A DNA stretch of 64,000 nucleotides, taken from the NCBI RefSeq assembly GCF_000317515.1, contig NC_019739.1:1-64000 (forward strand). Direction: 5' to 3'. How positions within the stretch are numbered: position 1 is the first letter of the stretch; every line of letters begins with the position of its first letter. This DNA is from Allocoleopsis franciscana PCC 7113 (GTDB lineage Bacteria > Cyanobacteriota > Cyanobacteriia > Cyanobacteriales > Coleofasciculaceae). Shown piece after piece: positions 50,477-59,000 of this stretch. The notes under the pieces are model-generated. The model worked only from the letters and a program-made list of their open reading frames with translations. It had not been told where the DNA came from and did not search any database. Made by a program: the position numbers and the translations under genes.

Positions 50477-51007
50477 ATGAGGCATACCGACTGGTTGCGC
50501 CTGAAGACTCAAGGCGAAAACATTTGTGCTGTTCTCAGACAGCAAGGTTATCAATGTCGAAAACAAAACCGCCGCTTGTCTTGGAAGGTGAGTAAAGAAA
50601 GCATTTCTTACGTACTGACGTGGCTACCTACGCCCATTGATGAGTGGAGTTTAATTCCTAAAAATACCGAACCGGAACGGTCTAAGATTATGTCGCTCGT
50701 ACAAAGCGCTCTCTCTGAGGATAAAGGTATTTTAAAGCCTGATGACCAAGCAGAAGATGCGGAGAATTTAGAGCAACGCTGTCCCCGAAAGCCTATCTCC
50801 ACATCTCCTCATCTGGGCGGTGACTCGACCCGCCCTTGGGCAATTGTTCGCCTCTTACCCGACCTACGACGCTACACGGTTGCTAGGTTCTACAATCGTA
50901 GTGATGCTCTAGATCACAAAAGAACGCTTAACCGCTTCATGCCGGCAGCGGAGTTTGAAGTAGTTTTTGACCCTCCTGAAACTGAGAACAAGGATGAGCA
51001 GGCATAA
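50477..51007 (+). CDS. Hypothetical protein
   Basis: The product is 176 aa. It has an N-terminal helix-rich part, a central acidic low-complexity segment (EDKGILKPDDQAEDAENLEQ), and a C-terminal 60-residue domain (WAIVRLLPDLRRYTVARFYN) with alternating beta-like pattern. I do not recognise the family. It lies 180 bp after the HTH gene on the same strand. Confidence 0.6.
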   Translation: MRHTDWLRLKTQGENICAVLRQQGYQCRKQNRRLSWKVSKESISYVLTWLPTPIDEWSLIPKNTEPERSKIMSLVQSALSEDKGILKPDDQAEDAENLEQRCPRKPISTSPHLGGDSTRPWAIVRLLPDLRRYTVARFYNRSDALDHKRTLNRFMPAAEFEVVFDPPETENKDEQA

Positions 51008-51155
51008 CACAAGGTGATGGAAAGATACTCATGTACTGATGTTGAGATTCCTTAAAATTGGGAATAGCAGAACATATACCTTGTCAAAAGAAGCCGTAGC
51101 AGTGGAGTAGCTCTCAAGGCATTTGTTCAGGGAGTAGGGAGGTGTCCGTTTCCAT

Positions 51156-52154
51156 ATGCCAAATTTCCCAATTATCCTTTACCCCAAACCTATAGAGGAA
51201 TTTCTCAACACTGTGGAGGCAGAAACTCACCAAATTCCACCGTTACCCGATGCCCCCACCCTGAAAAATGTTGCCTCATTGTCTCAGGTCAACGAAGTTA
51301 GTCAAACCCTAGTGTTAAAACTAGCTTTTGTCGCTAACTTCCTACTCTTGATTGGAGCTATATTCTTTACCAATCTCTCTATCGGGTTATTAGCTCTGCT
51401 CTTACTCACTTGTAGCTATACCCTCGTATTTTCATGGAAAAAAGTCTCCCAAGGTCAGTTTTACCAAAAGTCACTTCCAGACGAAGACGCCAGCCAAATC
51501 AAACAATATGAAAAACAGTTACAAGCGTACAAAAAGTTATATGCTGCTCGGATAAAACAGCAACAACAGTACAACAAAATTATTACGGGCTACAGAAAAC
51601 AACTCCAAGTCTCACTCAATCAAGCTCTGCTGCCCAAGGGGTATAGTGCCGCTCCACAAGGCGTGTCGGAGTTGCAGTTCAAGCGTTACTTAAACAAGTA
51701 TTTTCAAGGGTCAATTCATCAAGGATTGGAACTCCCTATTCCTCATAGCGACCTTTCCTACAGTGCTGATTTTACCTATGTAGACAAATTTATGAACTTG
51801 TACATAGATATAGAAATAGACGAACCTTATTACTATAAAACTCAAGAACCTACCCACTGCGACGACCAAGACAAAGACAAAAATCGGAACGCTTTTTTTC
51901 TAGAGAACAACTGGATAGTCGTCAGATTTGCTGAGGAGCAAGTTGTCTGCTACCCTAACAGATGCTGCAAAGTCATAGCTAGAGTCGTAGCCGAAATTAC
52001 AGGAGACTGGGAAATCTTCAATAAATTCAAAGAAGTGCCTGAACTCCCTCCTGTCAAACAGTGGAGTAGAAGAGAGGCGAAGAGAATGGCAAAAGCAAAA
52101 TATAGAGACAAATACTTAGTGTCATTAAATAAGCTAAAAAACATCAATAACTAA
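51156..52154 (+). CDS. Membrane-anchored protein with DUF559/Vsr-like nuclease domain
   Basis: The product is 332 aa. Two hydrophobic helices lie at about residues 50-92 (LAFVANFLLLIGAIFF; LALLLLTCSYTLVFSW). A coiled, Gln/Lys-rich linker follows (QYEKQLQAYKKLYAARIKQQ). Residues about 200-285 show YSADFTYVDKFMNLYIDIEI, then DEPY, RNAFFLENNWIVVRFAEEQV: the order D..E/DxD..R..FL..W.VxRF..EQV is like DUF559/Vsr nucleases of the PD-(D/E)XK fold. A membrane-tethered nuclease could act on incoming DNA. Function is inferred from the motif only. Confidence 0.6.
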   Translation: MPNFPIILYPKPIEEFLNTVEAETHQIPPLPDAPTLKNVASLSQVNEVSQTLVLKLAFVANFLLLIGAIFFTNLSIGLLALLLLTCSYTLVFSWKKVSQGQFYQKSLPDEDASQIKQYEKQLQAYKKLYAARIKQQQQYNKIITGYRKQLQVSLNQALLPKGYSAAPQGVSELQFKRYLNKYFQGSIHQGLELPIPHSDLSYSADFTYVDKFMNLYIDIEIDEPYYYKTQEPTHCDDQDKDKNRNAFFLENNWIVVRFAEEQVVCYPNRCCKVIARVVAEITGDWEIFNKFKEVPELPPVKQWSRREAKRMAKAKYRDKYLVSLNKLKNINN

Positions 52155-52301
52155 TCTGTAAAACCACATCTGACCTTATACCTGTACTCTAAGGTGAGAT
52201 AATTGTGCTATTCATCACATCAAAAAGTGATGAAAATCACTCTACTATGACTAGAATTTTGTCAAAGTGGAATTAAAAAAGTCATTGCCTTAAGTAGGAA
52301 A

Positions 52302-52739
52302 ATGATTAGGTTAGATTCGCAAAAAAAACTCAAGGAATTTGAGGCAGCTTTAATCTCAGTAGAAGCCGGGTGGTATAGGGTTAGTTATAGCAGGAGAGGA
52401 TTAACTGAAAAAGAACGCCTTGAGAATTCACAGCGAGGCGAAGACTTGAAATGGTTGAAGTCAGCTTTGCAGAAATACGAGAAAGAGATTCACAAAACCT
52501 CACAAAGTCAGAGATTTTGGTGTGGGTGCAGCCAAGGGAAATCTTACCGTCGCACTCTAAACTCTGAGTCAAGAAAAGCCCTAAATTTAATTAAAAAGGC
52601 TGTTGGCGAGCGAGAGAACACACCTGAAGATTTGGGATTACAGGTAGGGTGGAGGTACGCACGGCTCAAAAGCTATGTGTCTCGCCATTTGGAGCAGCTT
52701 TCCAAAGAGCATGAGCAGGATATGGTAACTTTTGGATGA
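52302..52739 (+). CDS. Hypothetical helical protein
   Basis: The product is 145 aa, basic and strongly helical (LKWLKSALQKYEKEIHK; SRKALNLIKKAVGE). It has a short CGCS motif with a basic neighbourhood and two Trp-Tyr contacts near the ends. No family is recognised. Same direction as its neighbours; 147 bp after the membrane protein. Confidence 0.5.
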   Translation: MIRLDSQKKLKEFEAALISVEAGWYRVSYSRRGLTEKERLENSQRGEDLKWLKSALQKYEKEIHKTSQSQRFWCGCSQGKSYRRTLNSESRKALNLIKKAVGERENTPEDLGLQVGWRYARLKSYVSRHLEQLSKEHEQDMVTFG

Positions 52740-52798
52740 AACACAACGGGAGTGTAATTGCCAAAGTAGCGGGTGAAAAAATCCCATAGCTTTTACGT

Positions 52799-52996
52799 AT
52801 GAAATATCAAATTGTTGTAACTCATCCGGATAGTCCAGAAGCGTACTATTACGATGATCTGTCAACACTTTGGAGCGCGTTAGTAGAGCAAGCCCTGAAG
52901 GCTATAAGACAATATCAGCAAGACGGGTTATTACGAACCGTTTCCTTTGATACTCAACCCAAGCCGGAGCAATACATCGATCAAAACTGGCTTTAA
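52799..52996 (+). CDS. Small hypothetical protein, 65 aa
   Basis: The product is 65 aa with a compact pattern (MKYQIVVTHPDSPEAYYYDD; then LWSALVEQALKAIRQYQQDG). A beta strand followed by a long helix is seen, consistent with a real small protein. It sits 65 bp before dnaX on the same strand. Function unknown. Confidence 0.5.
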   Translation: MKYQIVVTHPDSPEAYYYDDLSTLWSALVEQALKAIRQYQQDGLLRTVSFDTQPKPEQYIDQNWL

Positions 52997-53060
52997 GTTG
53001 AGTTAATTTAATCAAATAATCAGGCAGCGACGGCAGGGGTGAAATTCACATACCTCTGCT

Positions 53061-54620
53061 ATGTCATATCAACCTCTGCATCAAAAATACCGTCCTCAAA
53101 CCTTTGCACAGCTCGTCGGTCAAGACGCGATCGCTACTACCCTAACCAACGCCATACGACTGCAAAGAATTGCTCCAGCTTACCTGTTTACAGGACCCAG
53201 AGGGACGGGCAAAACCTCCAGCGCTCGCATTCTTGCCAAATCCCTCAACTGCCTCTCCACTGACCAACCCACTGTAAATCCTTGTGGAGAGTGTGAAGTG
53301 TGTCGGGCGATCGCGTCTAGTTCTTCCTTAGATGTAATCGAAATCGACGCGGCTAGCAACACTGGGGTAGATAATATCCGCACACTCATTGAAAGTGCTC
53401 AGTTCACTCCTATGATGTGCCGCTACAAGGTCTTCTTAATTGATGAAGCGCATATGCTCTCAACTCAGGCACTAAATGCCTTACTCAAGACTCTAGAGGA
53501 ACCCCCCTCACGAGTTGTCTTTATCCTTGCTACCACCAATGCAGAGCGGTTATTGCCCACAATTATCAGTCGCACGCAACGCTTTGACTTCCGCCGCATC
53601 CCTCTAAACGCGATGGTACAGCACTTGAAGGCGATCGCAGAACTTGAGAGCATCGATATTACTCCACAAGCCTTGAACCTAGTGGCTCAAATCGCTAGCG
53701 GGGGATTGCGGGATGCTCAGAGTCTGTTAGACCAGTTGAGTCTTTTACCCAAACAGATAACTCCAGAGACGGTGTGGGAGTTAGTGGGAGCGGTGAGCGA
53801 GAGTGACTCCATTGCCCTGATAGAAGCGCTTACACTGAAGGACTTCACAGCCTTGCTTTGTGTGACTCGACGATTGGTAGATGCTGGAATTGAGCCACTG
53901 ACCATTCTGCAAACCCTAACAAGTAGTTGTCGAGAGCTACTAATTGCTTTAACGAGTCCGACTCGACTTGACCTGGTAACGGTCAGCCCCCAGAGTTGGG
54001 AGAAACTGTGTGAGTTAGCCCAACACTGGGACATCACCGCCTTACAACACACTCTACAGCAACTCCAAGTCGGTTCGCGGCAGCTCACTAACACACAAGT
54101 TCCTGTACTTTGGTTAGAAGCCGTTCTACTTTCGGTGTCCCCTCAGACATCGACGACACCTGCTACAACCACCACGCCCCTTATTGCTGACACTCTGACA
54201 CGGGGACACTCTGACGCTGGGAATGGAGAAAAACTCTCCGCGTCTCCCACTCTCCGCGTCACCGCGTCTTTTTCCTCCCTTCCACGACGGAAAAGCCCAA
54301 CAACAAGCACGTCAAAAAATGGTACCGGTACTCAGCCCACTTTGACAGTATTTCAAGAGCCTGAGCAGGAACTCACTAGCAGTGTCAGTGTTACTTGGGA
54401 AAAAGTATGGCAAACTTCCCTAAGCTATCTCTCTCCTCTCAACAAATCCTTGCTCTCAAATCACGGCTCTTTACTCGACGTAGAGGGGTCTGTGGCTCGT
54501 GTTGGTATCAAATCTGCCAGCCTCGCTAAAATCGCCACTAATAGCCGCGCTGATATCGAGAGTGCTTTGAGCAAGGCACTAGGAAAGCCGATTGAGGTGA
54601 ACATCGAAGTGAGTCATTAA
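53061..54620 (+). CDS. dnaX: DNA polymerase III gamma/tau subunit, plasmid-borne
   Basis: The product is 519 aa. The AAA+ clamp-loader part is complete: YRPQTFAQLVGQDAI, Walker A GPRGTGKT (45-52), zinc site (Cys64, Cys75, Cys78, Cys81), LIDEAHMLS (126-134), and sensor/arginine finger region (TTNAERLLPTIISRTQRFDF). It is shorter than chromosomal tau and has no intein. Residues about 375-420 hold an in-frame insert (RGHSDAGNGEKLSASPTLRV) of the same repeat type as in the VirB10-like gene. Role: clamp loading on the plasmid replisome. Confidence 0.93.
   Translation: MSYQPLHQKYRPQTFAQLVGQDAIATTLTNAIRLQRIAPAYLFTGPRGTGKTSSARILAKSLNCLSTDQPTVNPCGECEVCRAIASSSSLDVIEIDAASNTGVDNIRTLIESAQFTPMMCRYKVFLIDEAHMLSTQALNALLKTLEEPPSRVVFILATTNAERLLPTIISRTQRFDFRRIPLNAMVQHLKAIAELESIDITPQALNLVAQIASGGLRDAQSLLDQLSLLPKQITPETVWELVGAVSESDSIALIEALTLKDFTALLCVTRRLVDAGIEPLTILQTLTSSCRELLIALTSPTRLDLVTVSPQSWEKLCELAQHWDITALQHTLQQLQVGSRQLTNTQVPVLWLEAVLLSVSPQTSTTPATTTTPLIADTLTRGHSDAGNGEKLSASPTLRVTASFSSLPRRKSPTTSTSKNGTGTQPTLTVFQEPEQELTSSVSVTWEKVWQTSLSYLSPLNKSLLSNHGSLLDVEGSVARVGIKSASLAKIATNSRADIESALSKALGKPIEVNIEVSH
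54195..54290. repeat. Low-complexity dispersed repeat inside dnaX
   Basis: The sequence alternates ACACGGGGACACTC, CTCCGCGTCTCC and CACTCTCCGCGTCACCGCGTC type units. A related patch with GCGGGGACATGGAGACGC (read on the minus strand) lies at about 4180-4225 in the VirB10-like gene. Both are translated in frame. Confidence 0.65.
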
Positions 54621-54686
54621 GGATGATGTATTGCCAGAAGATGCAATCGCGCAGGGTAAGGTATTTAAAGAGTTTGCATTCTTTCT

Positions 54687-55604
54687 ATGTCTTCCTCACC
54701 CAATGGCAAGTCTTGCCAAACCGAGAGTTCTTACCCAACAGCTGACGAGTTGAGTTCAAGAATGCAGCTAATCGATCATGTTGCTAGATGGTTAGAAGAG
54801 GCGGGATTAAGTCAAGCTGCAATTGGACAGTGGAAATTTAATGCCCTTGCTGCCGCTTATCCCGACGACTTGATGATTCAATCAGTCTGCCAACAAGCCT
54901 CATCTCTACTCGGCGCAACACAGTCCTTGCCAGAAGTTGGTATGACGGCAACAGATGTTTCCCTACAACTGAGTGAAAGCTTGGGGCGAAAGATTAAGCC
55001 AGCCGATATCAACAAGGCTTTGGTTGATTTGGGGTATCAAATACGGCATGAAGATAAAAGAATTTGGGAGTTAACTGAAGAAGGAAAAGAACAGGGTCTG
55101 AGCCTACTGAGTACCTCAAAAACTAATAAGTGGAGTGGGCCTCAAGTTAAATGGTATTCCTCAATTATTCCGATCTTAGAGGCTTATTTTTCTAATATCG
55201 GCGAACAGAGTGATGGTTCGCAATCGCTTAATAGCCAAAAGCTAGAGTCAAAGACCCGTGTCAGTTCTGCGCCAAAAGAAGCGTCCGATTCAACGGTGGT
55301 TACAGAGGTACTCAAGGACGATTCAGCCGCAACAACAGCTTATAAAGCTTCATCAAAACCTAAAACTGAGAAAGAAAGTTGGTTTATAAGCGATCGCTTG
55401 AAATTTCTCAAGCTCAAAACAACAGCCGATATGCGTATGCACATCGAGATGGAAGCGGCAGAGGCATACAAGGAAAAGCATGGAAAACTGCCCTCAAAGC
55501 AGCTTGACAAACAAAAACAATGCGAGCTGTATCACGAGGTCGATCTAGAAATGCTCGATACGATAATTCACAAAGTAATGGCTCGATACAAAAATAAAGC
55601 ATAA
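54687..55604 (+). CDS. Winged-helix protein, KilAC/antirepressor-like region
   Basis: The product is 305 aa. Residues about 90-150 (MTATDVSLQLSESLGRKIKP; then ADINKALVDLGYQIRHEDKR; then WELTEEGKEQG) resemble the winged helix at the C-terminus of phage KilAC antirepressors. A polar low-complexity linker follows (175-240). The C-terminal 60 residues (LKLKTTADMRMHIEMEAAEAY) are helical. Placed between dnaX and the polymerase gene, it may be a replication-associated DNA-binding protein. Full name unknown. Confidence 0.62.
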   Translation: MSSSPNGKSCQTESSYPTADELSSRMQLIDHVARWLEEAGLSQAAIGQWKFNALAAAYPDDLMIQSVCQQASSLLGATQSLPEVGMTATDVSLQLSESLGRKIKPADINKALVDLGYQIRHEDKRIWELTEEGKEQGLSLLSTSKTNKWSGPQVKWYSSIIPILEAYFSNIGEQSDGSQSLNSQKLESKTRVSSAPKEASDSTVVTEVLKDDSAATTAYKASSKPKTEKESWFISDRLKFLKLKTTADMRMHIEMEAAEAYKEKHGKLPSKQLDKQKQCELYHEVDLEMLDTIIHKVMARYKNKA

Positions 55605-55666
55605 CTTACAGCCATTAGGGAAGAGCACTGCCATTGGTTGCCAAGCAACAGCTATGTCATAAACCA

Positions 55667-57439
55667 ATGCTCTCTTCTTGTTATACACGCCAAAAGGAAA
55701 ACGAGCTTTATCAGCTAATTACAAACGCCACTGATTTAGAGCCAATCCTTGAACCTTTTAAAATTAGCGATCGCCTCGCTATCGATACAGAAACCACTGG
55801 CTTAGACCCTTTCACCAACCGCATCCGACTCTTACAACTCGCTATTCCCAACCACCCAGTCTTGCTGCTGGACTTGGTAGCCATTCAAGACAAAGCTACT
55901 GCACTACTAAACCCAGTCCTCAACTCAAACGCTCTCAAAATCTTCCAAAATGCCAAGTTTGACTTGAAGTTTCTCACCCAAGCCGGAGTGCGAGTTAGTG
56001 GTCCCTTCTTTGATACAATGCTTGCTTCGCAGGTGCTTCAAGCTGGGTTAAGAGGGATAGACCACAGTTTGGAGGCTCTATCGATAAAGTACCTGCAACA
56101 GACTTTAGACAAAACCGAGCAAACTGGCAATTGGTCGAGTGGTGAGCTAACAGATTCACAACTAGAGTACGCCGCACGGGACGCGGCTATCCTCCTACCA
56201 CTTTCTAGCATTCTCTCACAACAGTTAGAGGCAGCCGGACTGACTCAAGTAGCCGAGATGGAATTTGCCTGTCTGCCAGCATTTGTGGAGATGGAACTCA
56301 CTGGTATGAAGCTAGATGTCAACGCTTGGAGCGCTTTACATCAGAATTACAACTCGTTAGCGCAACAGCTCAAAGAAGAGCTAATGAAAACACTGGCGAC
56401 ACCAGCCCAATTGCCCCTGTTTCCAGAACTCACTCAAACTGTCAACCTTAACAGCCCGTTCCAAGTCTTAGAAGCCTTCAAAAATCTGGGAATTCCTGCT
56501 ACGAAAACAAACGCTTCTCACCTGGCAACCTATGCCGCCACTCATCCAGCCGTCTCCACTTTCTTGGAATACAGACAGACAACAAAGGCGCTTACGACTT
56601 ATATTCAAAAGCTCCCCTTACATATCCACCCTCGCACTAAAAGACTGCATCCAGACTACTACCAGTTGGGTACAGCAACAGGTCGAGCCAGTTGTTCTCA
56701 CCCCCCACTTCAACAAATTCCCAACAAGAACGAATTTCGCTCGTGCTTTGTCCCCGAAGCAGGCAATTGCTTAATTAGCGGAGATTTTTCCCAAATCGAG
56801 TTAAGAGTTATCGCTAAATTTACTGGCGAGCCGACAATGACTTCTGCCTACATGAAGGGAGAAGACTTGCACCAACTTACCGCATCGTTTGTAGTAGGAA
56901 AGCCTTTTGATACAATTACTAAAGAAGAACGAAAAATCGCCAAATCAATTAACTTTGGTTTGGCATTTGGGATGGGGGCTAAAAAGTTTGTGGTTTATGC
57001 CCGCTCTCAATACGGATTGGAGTTTACCCTCTACCAAGCTACCCGCTTTAAAAAACAATTCTTTCGCTTGTATCCAGGACTTACCAAGTGGCACGAACAA
57101 GTAAAGAAGGGAGTAAAGCGAAGCGGGCGCACTCTAAGTGGACGCAGACGGCTGTGGTCAAAAAAGCCACCGTTCACCGAACTAGTTAATCACCCTATCC
57201 AAGGCTCAGCCGCTGATATCCTCAAACTCAGTCTAGGTAAATTGCCTGCGGCTTTAAGGGGGACAGGGGCAAAGCTCATTGGCACAGTACATGATGAAAT
57301 TTTGATTGAATGTCCTCTCGATACGGCAACTCAAGCTGCCCAAATTTTGGAGAGAGTTATGGTAGAAACGGGAGAGCAATATTTAGCTCCAATTCCCGTA
57401 GAAGTTGAAATCAAAATCGCTAAGAGTTGGGCAAAATAA
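55667..57439 (+). CDS. Family A DNA polymerase with 3'-5' exonuclease, no 5' nuclease
   Basis: The product is about 590 aa. The frame opens with TTG at 55634; I prefer the ATG at 55667. The exonuclease domain has IDTETTGLDP (Exo I), NAKFDLKFL (Exo II) and YAARDAAILLPL (Exo III). The polymerase has motif A (DFSQIELR), motif B (KSINFGLAFGMG, preceded by EERKIA) and motif C (TVHDEILIECP). It lacks the 5'-3' nuclease of chromosomal Pol I and is shorter, like other plasmid or phage versions. Both active sites are intact. Role: proofreading DNA synthesis on the plasmid. Confidence 0.93.
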   Translation: MLSSCYTRQKENELYQLITNATDLEPILEPFKISDRLAIDTETTGLDPFTNRIRLLQLAIPNHPVLLLDLVAIQDKATALLNPVLNSNALKIFQNAKFDLKFLTQAGVRVSGPFFDTMLASQVLQAGLRGIDHSLEALSIKYLQQTLDKTEQTGNWSSGELTDSQLEYAARDAAILLPLSSILSQQLEAAGLTQVAEMEFACLPAFVEMELTGMKLDVNAWSALHQNYNSLAQQLKEELMKTLATPAQLPLFPELTQTVNLNSPFQVLEAFKNLGIPATKTNASHLATYAATHPAVSTFLEYRQTTKALTTYIQKLPLHIHPRTKRLHPDYYQLGTATGRASCSHPPLQQIPNKNEFRSCFVPEAGNCLISGDFSQIELRVIAKFTGEPTMTSAYMKGEDLHQLTASFVVGKPFDTITKEERKIAKSINFGLAFGMGAKKFVVYARSQYGLEFTLYQATRFKKQFFRLYPGLTKWHEQVKKGVKRSGRTLSGRRRLWSKKPPFTELVNHPIQGSAADILKLSLGKLPAALRGTGAKLIGTVHDEILIECPLDTATQAAQILERVMVETGEQYLAPIPVEVEIKIAKSWAK

Positions 57440-57464
57440 AGCGATTCGTGCTCTAACCTCAAAT

Positions 57465-59000
57465 TCACTGGTCAAATCGCGACCTGTAACTGTCGAACAG
57501 CTCATCGATCTTCTGGGGGTCAGATACAAGTGTCCCCCGCTCATCTCGGAACGTGCGATCTCGATCACCTCTAAAGGAAAGCCAGTTGAAACTCGTAGTA
57601 ACAGCAAATTTTGTATCAGAGATAAGGATTTTCGCGTGGGTATCTCCCAGACGCTTAAGGACAAAACTATTTTTGTACTGACGTGCTAATTTTTGGATAT
57701 TCTCCTCTGCTTTAATATCAGATGGATACCTTTTATCGTTGTCTTTTTCTCCCAACCCGTATCCAATAAAAACTTGCACTCCGCGCTTGATAAGCTTTTC
57801 AAACTGTTGGAGAAACTGTTGATTCACAGAACTGGCTCGAATCCAAGGAGAGATGATCATCAGACGTTCTTGGCTATCATTTAGAGCCTGTTCCAGAAGC
57901 GGACGGTGTTCGTACATCTCTAACCATCGCATAGGAACTGAAGCTAGGCGCGAATCAAGTTTGGCTTTAAGTCCCTCTATTTGCTGTTGTGCTTCTTGAA
58001 GTTGTTGCTCAAGAATGAGTTTTGCTTCATCGTCCTCAGTTTGTTCAATACTGTTTCGAGTTGTGTTTATTTGTTCTTCTAGCTGAGCTTGAGCCGCAGA
58101 TACTTCTTCCTTAAGAGCTTCAACTTCTTGTAATGGAGCTTGAGCAACAAAATCATGCCCTAAAACTTCTTCAGCCAGCTTTCGGGGCGTGCTTTCCCTC
58201 AATGATTCTAGAATGCGAAGTTTTCTAACACCATCAGTACGAGCAAAGGCTTCTTCATGTTCATTGGATAGAACAGCATCAATAGCAAAGGCAACCTGAA
58301 CATCATCACTATCTTTTGCCTTATAGATTAGTGCTAAGGCAGGTTGGAAAAACCTTTGCCTTCTTTCAATAGCTTTCAAGGCTAGCAAATCACGCTCTTG
58401 TTTGGATCTTGCTTTAATTTTCTCCTCAATTTTGTGAATAATTGCATCCACATCTTTGAGTTTGAGGTCTGACAATTCTGGAGGTTTATTCGGCGATGGT
58501 TCAATTTCTATAATTCCTTGGTTGCGTAAGTCTTTAGGCTTTAGCAAACTTGACTCCAAGTATCCGTACCAACGAGGATGTCGTAGGAGTCCATCAAAGT
58601 TGATATCAAAGGTTCGCTCCTCTGGAACAACAATTTTGGCTGCACGGAGAGTCTCCTTTCCTTTCTTAGTTAATTGCCAAACTTGCATTAGAGAGCTATC
58701 AGGGGCAATGAGATCGATATCCTCACTTATTCTTAAATTAATCATTGCATCCCTGACAATCGGCTGCTCCAGACCCAGAAAACCTGCAATATCCTGTTCT
58801 GAGGCAAGACCAATGTCAATAGCTTTTAAGACATATTCTTCTATCGGAGGAATTGGCTTACGGAGTTGGGTTAGCGCTTGAACCGTAATTTTATAAACGG
58901 GTAAACCGACGGCTTTACAACAAACAAGGTCAAAACCTGTTCGATTGTCATAACGACGCAGTTCTTCTGGGGTGAGAGGAGCTGATTCTTCTAAATTCAT
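57465..59000 (-). CDS. mkoB: PLD-family nuclease, MkoB of a type I Mokosh system
   Basis: The product is 511 aa. The C-terminal PLD motif HAKILISDTKFAVTTSFNW gives His455, Lys457 and Asp462; a preceding half (RLMIISPWIRASS) completes the fold. The N-terminal region contains a winged-helix-like part (LASEQDIAGFLGLEQPIVRD) and a coiled coil (about 285-350; many EE/QQ pairs). Its start overlaps the helicase stop as ATGA. PLD nuclease plus kinase-helicase matches type I Mokosh, a defence system thought to act on phage RNA or DNA. The symbol is used by inference from domain pairing. Confidence 0.75.
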   Translation of the reverse strand: MNLEESAPLTPEELRRYDNRTGFDLVCCKAVGLPVYKITVQALTQLRKPIPPIEEYVLKAIDIGLASEQDIAGFLGLEQPIVRDAMINLRISEDIDLIAPDSSLMQVWQLTKKGKETLRAAKIVVPEERTFDINFDGLLRHPRWYGYLESSLLKPKDLRNQGIIEIEPSPNKPPELSDLKLKDVDAIIHKIEEKIKARSKQERDLLALKAIERRQRFFQPALALIYKAKDSDDVQVAFAIDAVLSNEHEEAFARTDGVRKLRILESLRESTPRKLAEEVLGHDFVAQAPLQEVEALKEEVSAAQAQLEEQINTTRNSIEQTEDDEAKLILEQQLQEAQQQIEGLKAKLDSRLASVPMRWLEMYEHRPLLEQALNDSQERLMIISPWIRASSVNQQFLQQFEKLIKRGVQVFIGYGLGEKDNDKRYPSDIKAEENIQKLARQYKNSFVLKRLGDTHAKILISDTKFAVTTSFNWLSFRGDRDRTFRDERGTLVSDPQKIDELFDSYRSRFDQ

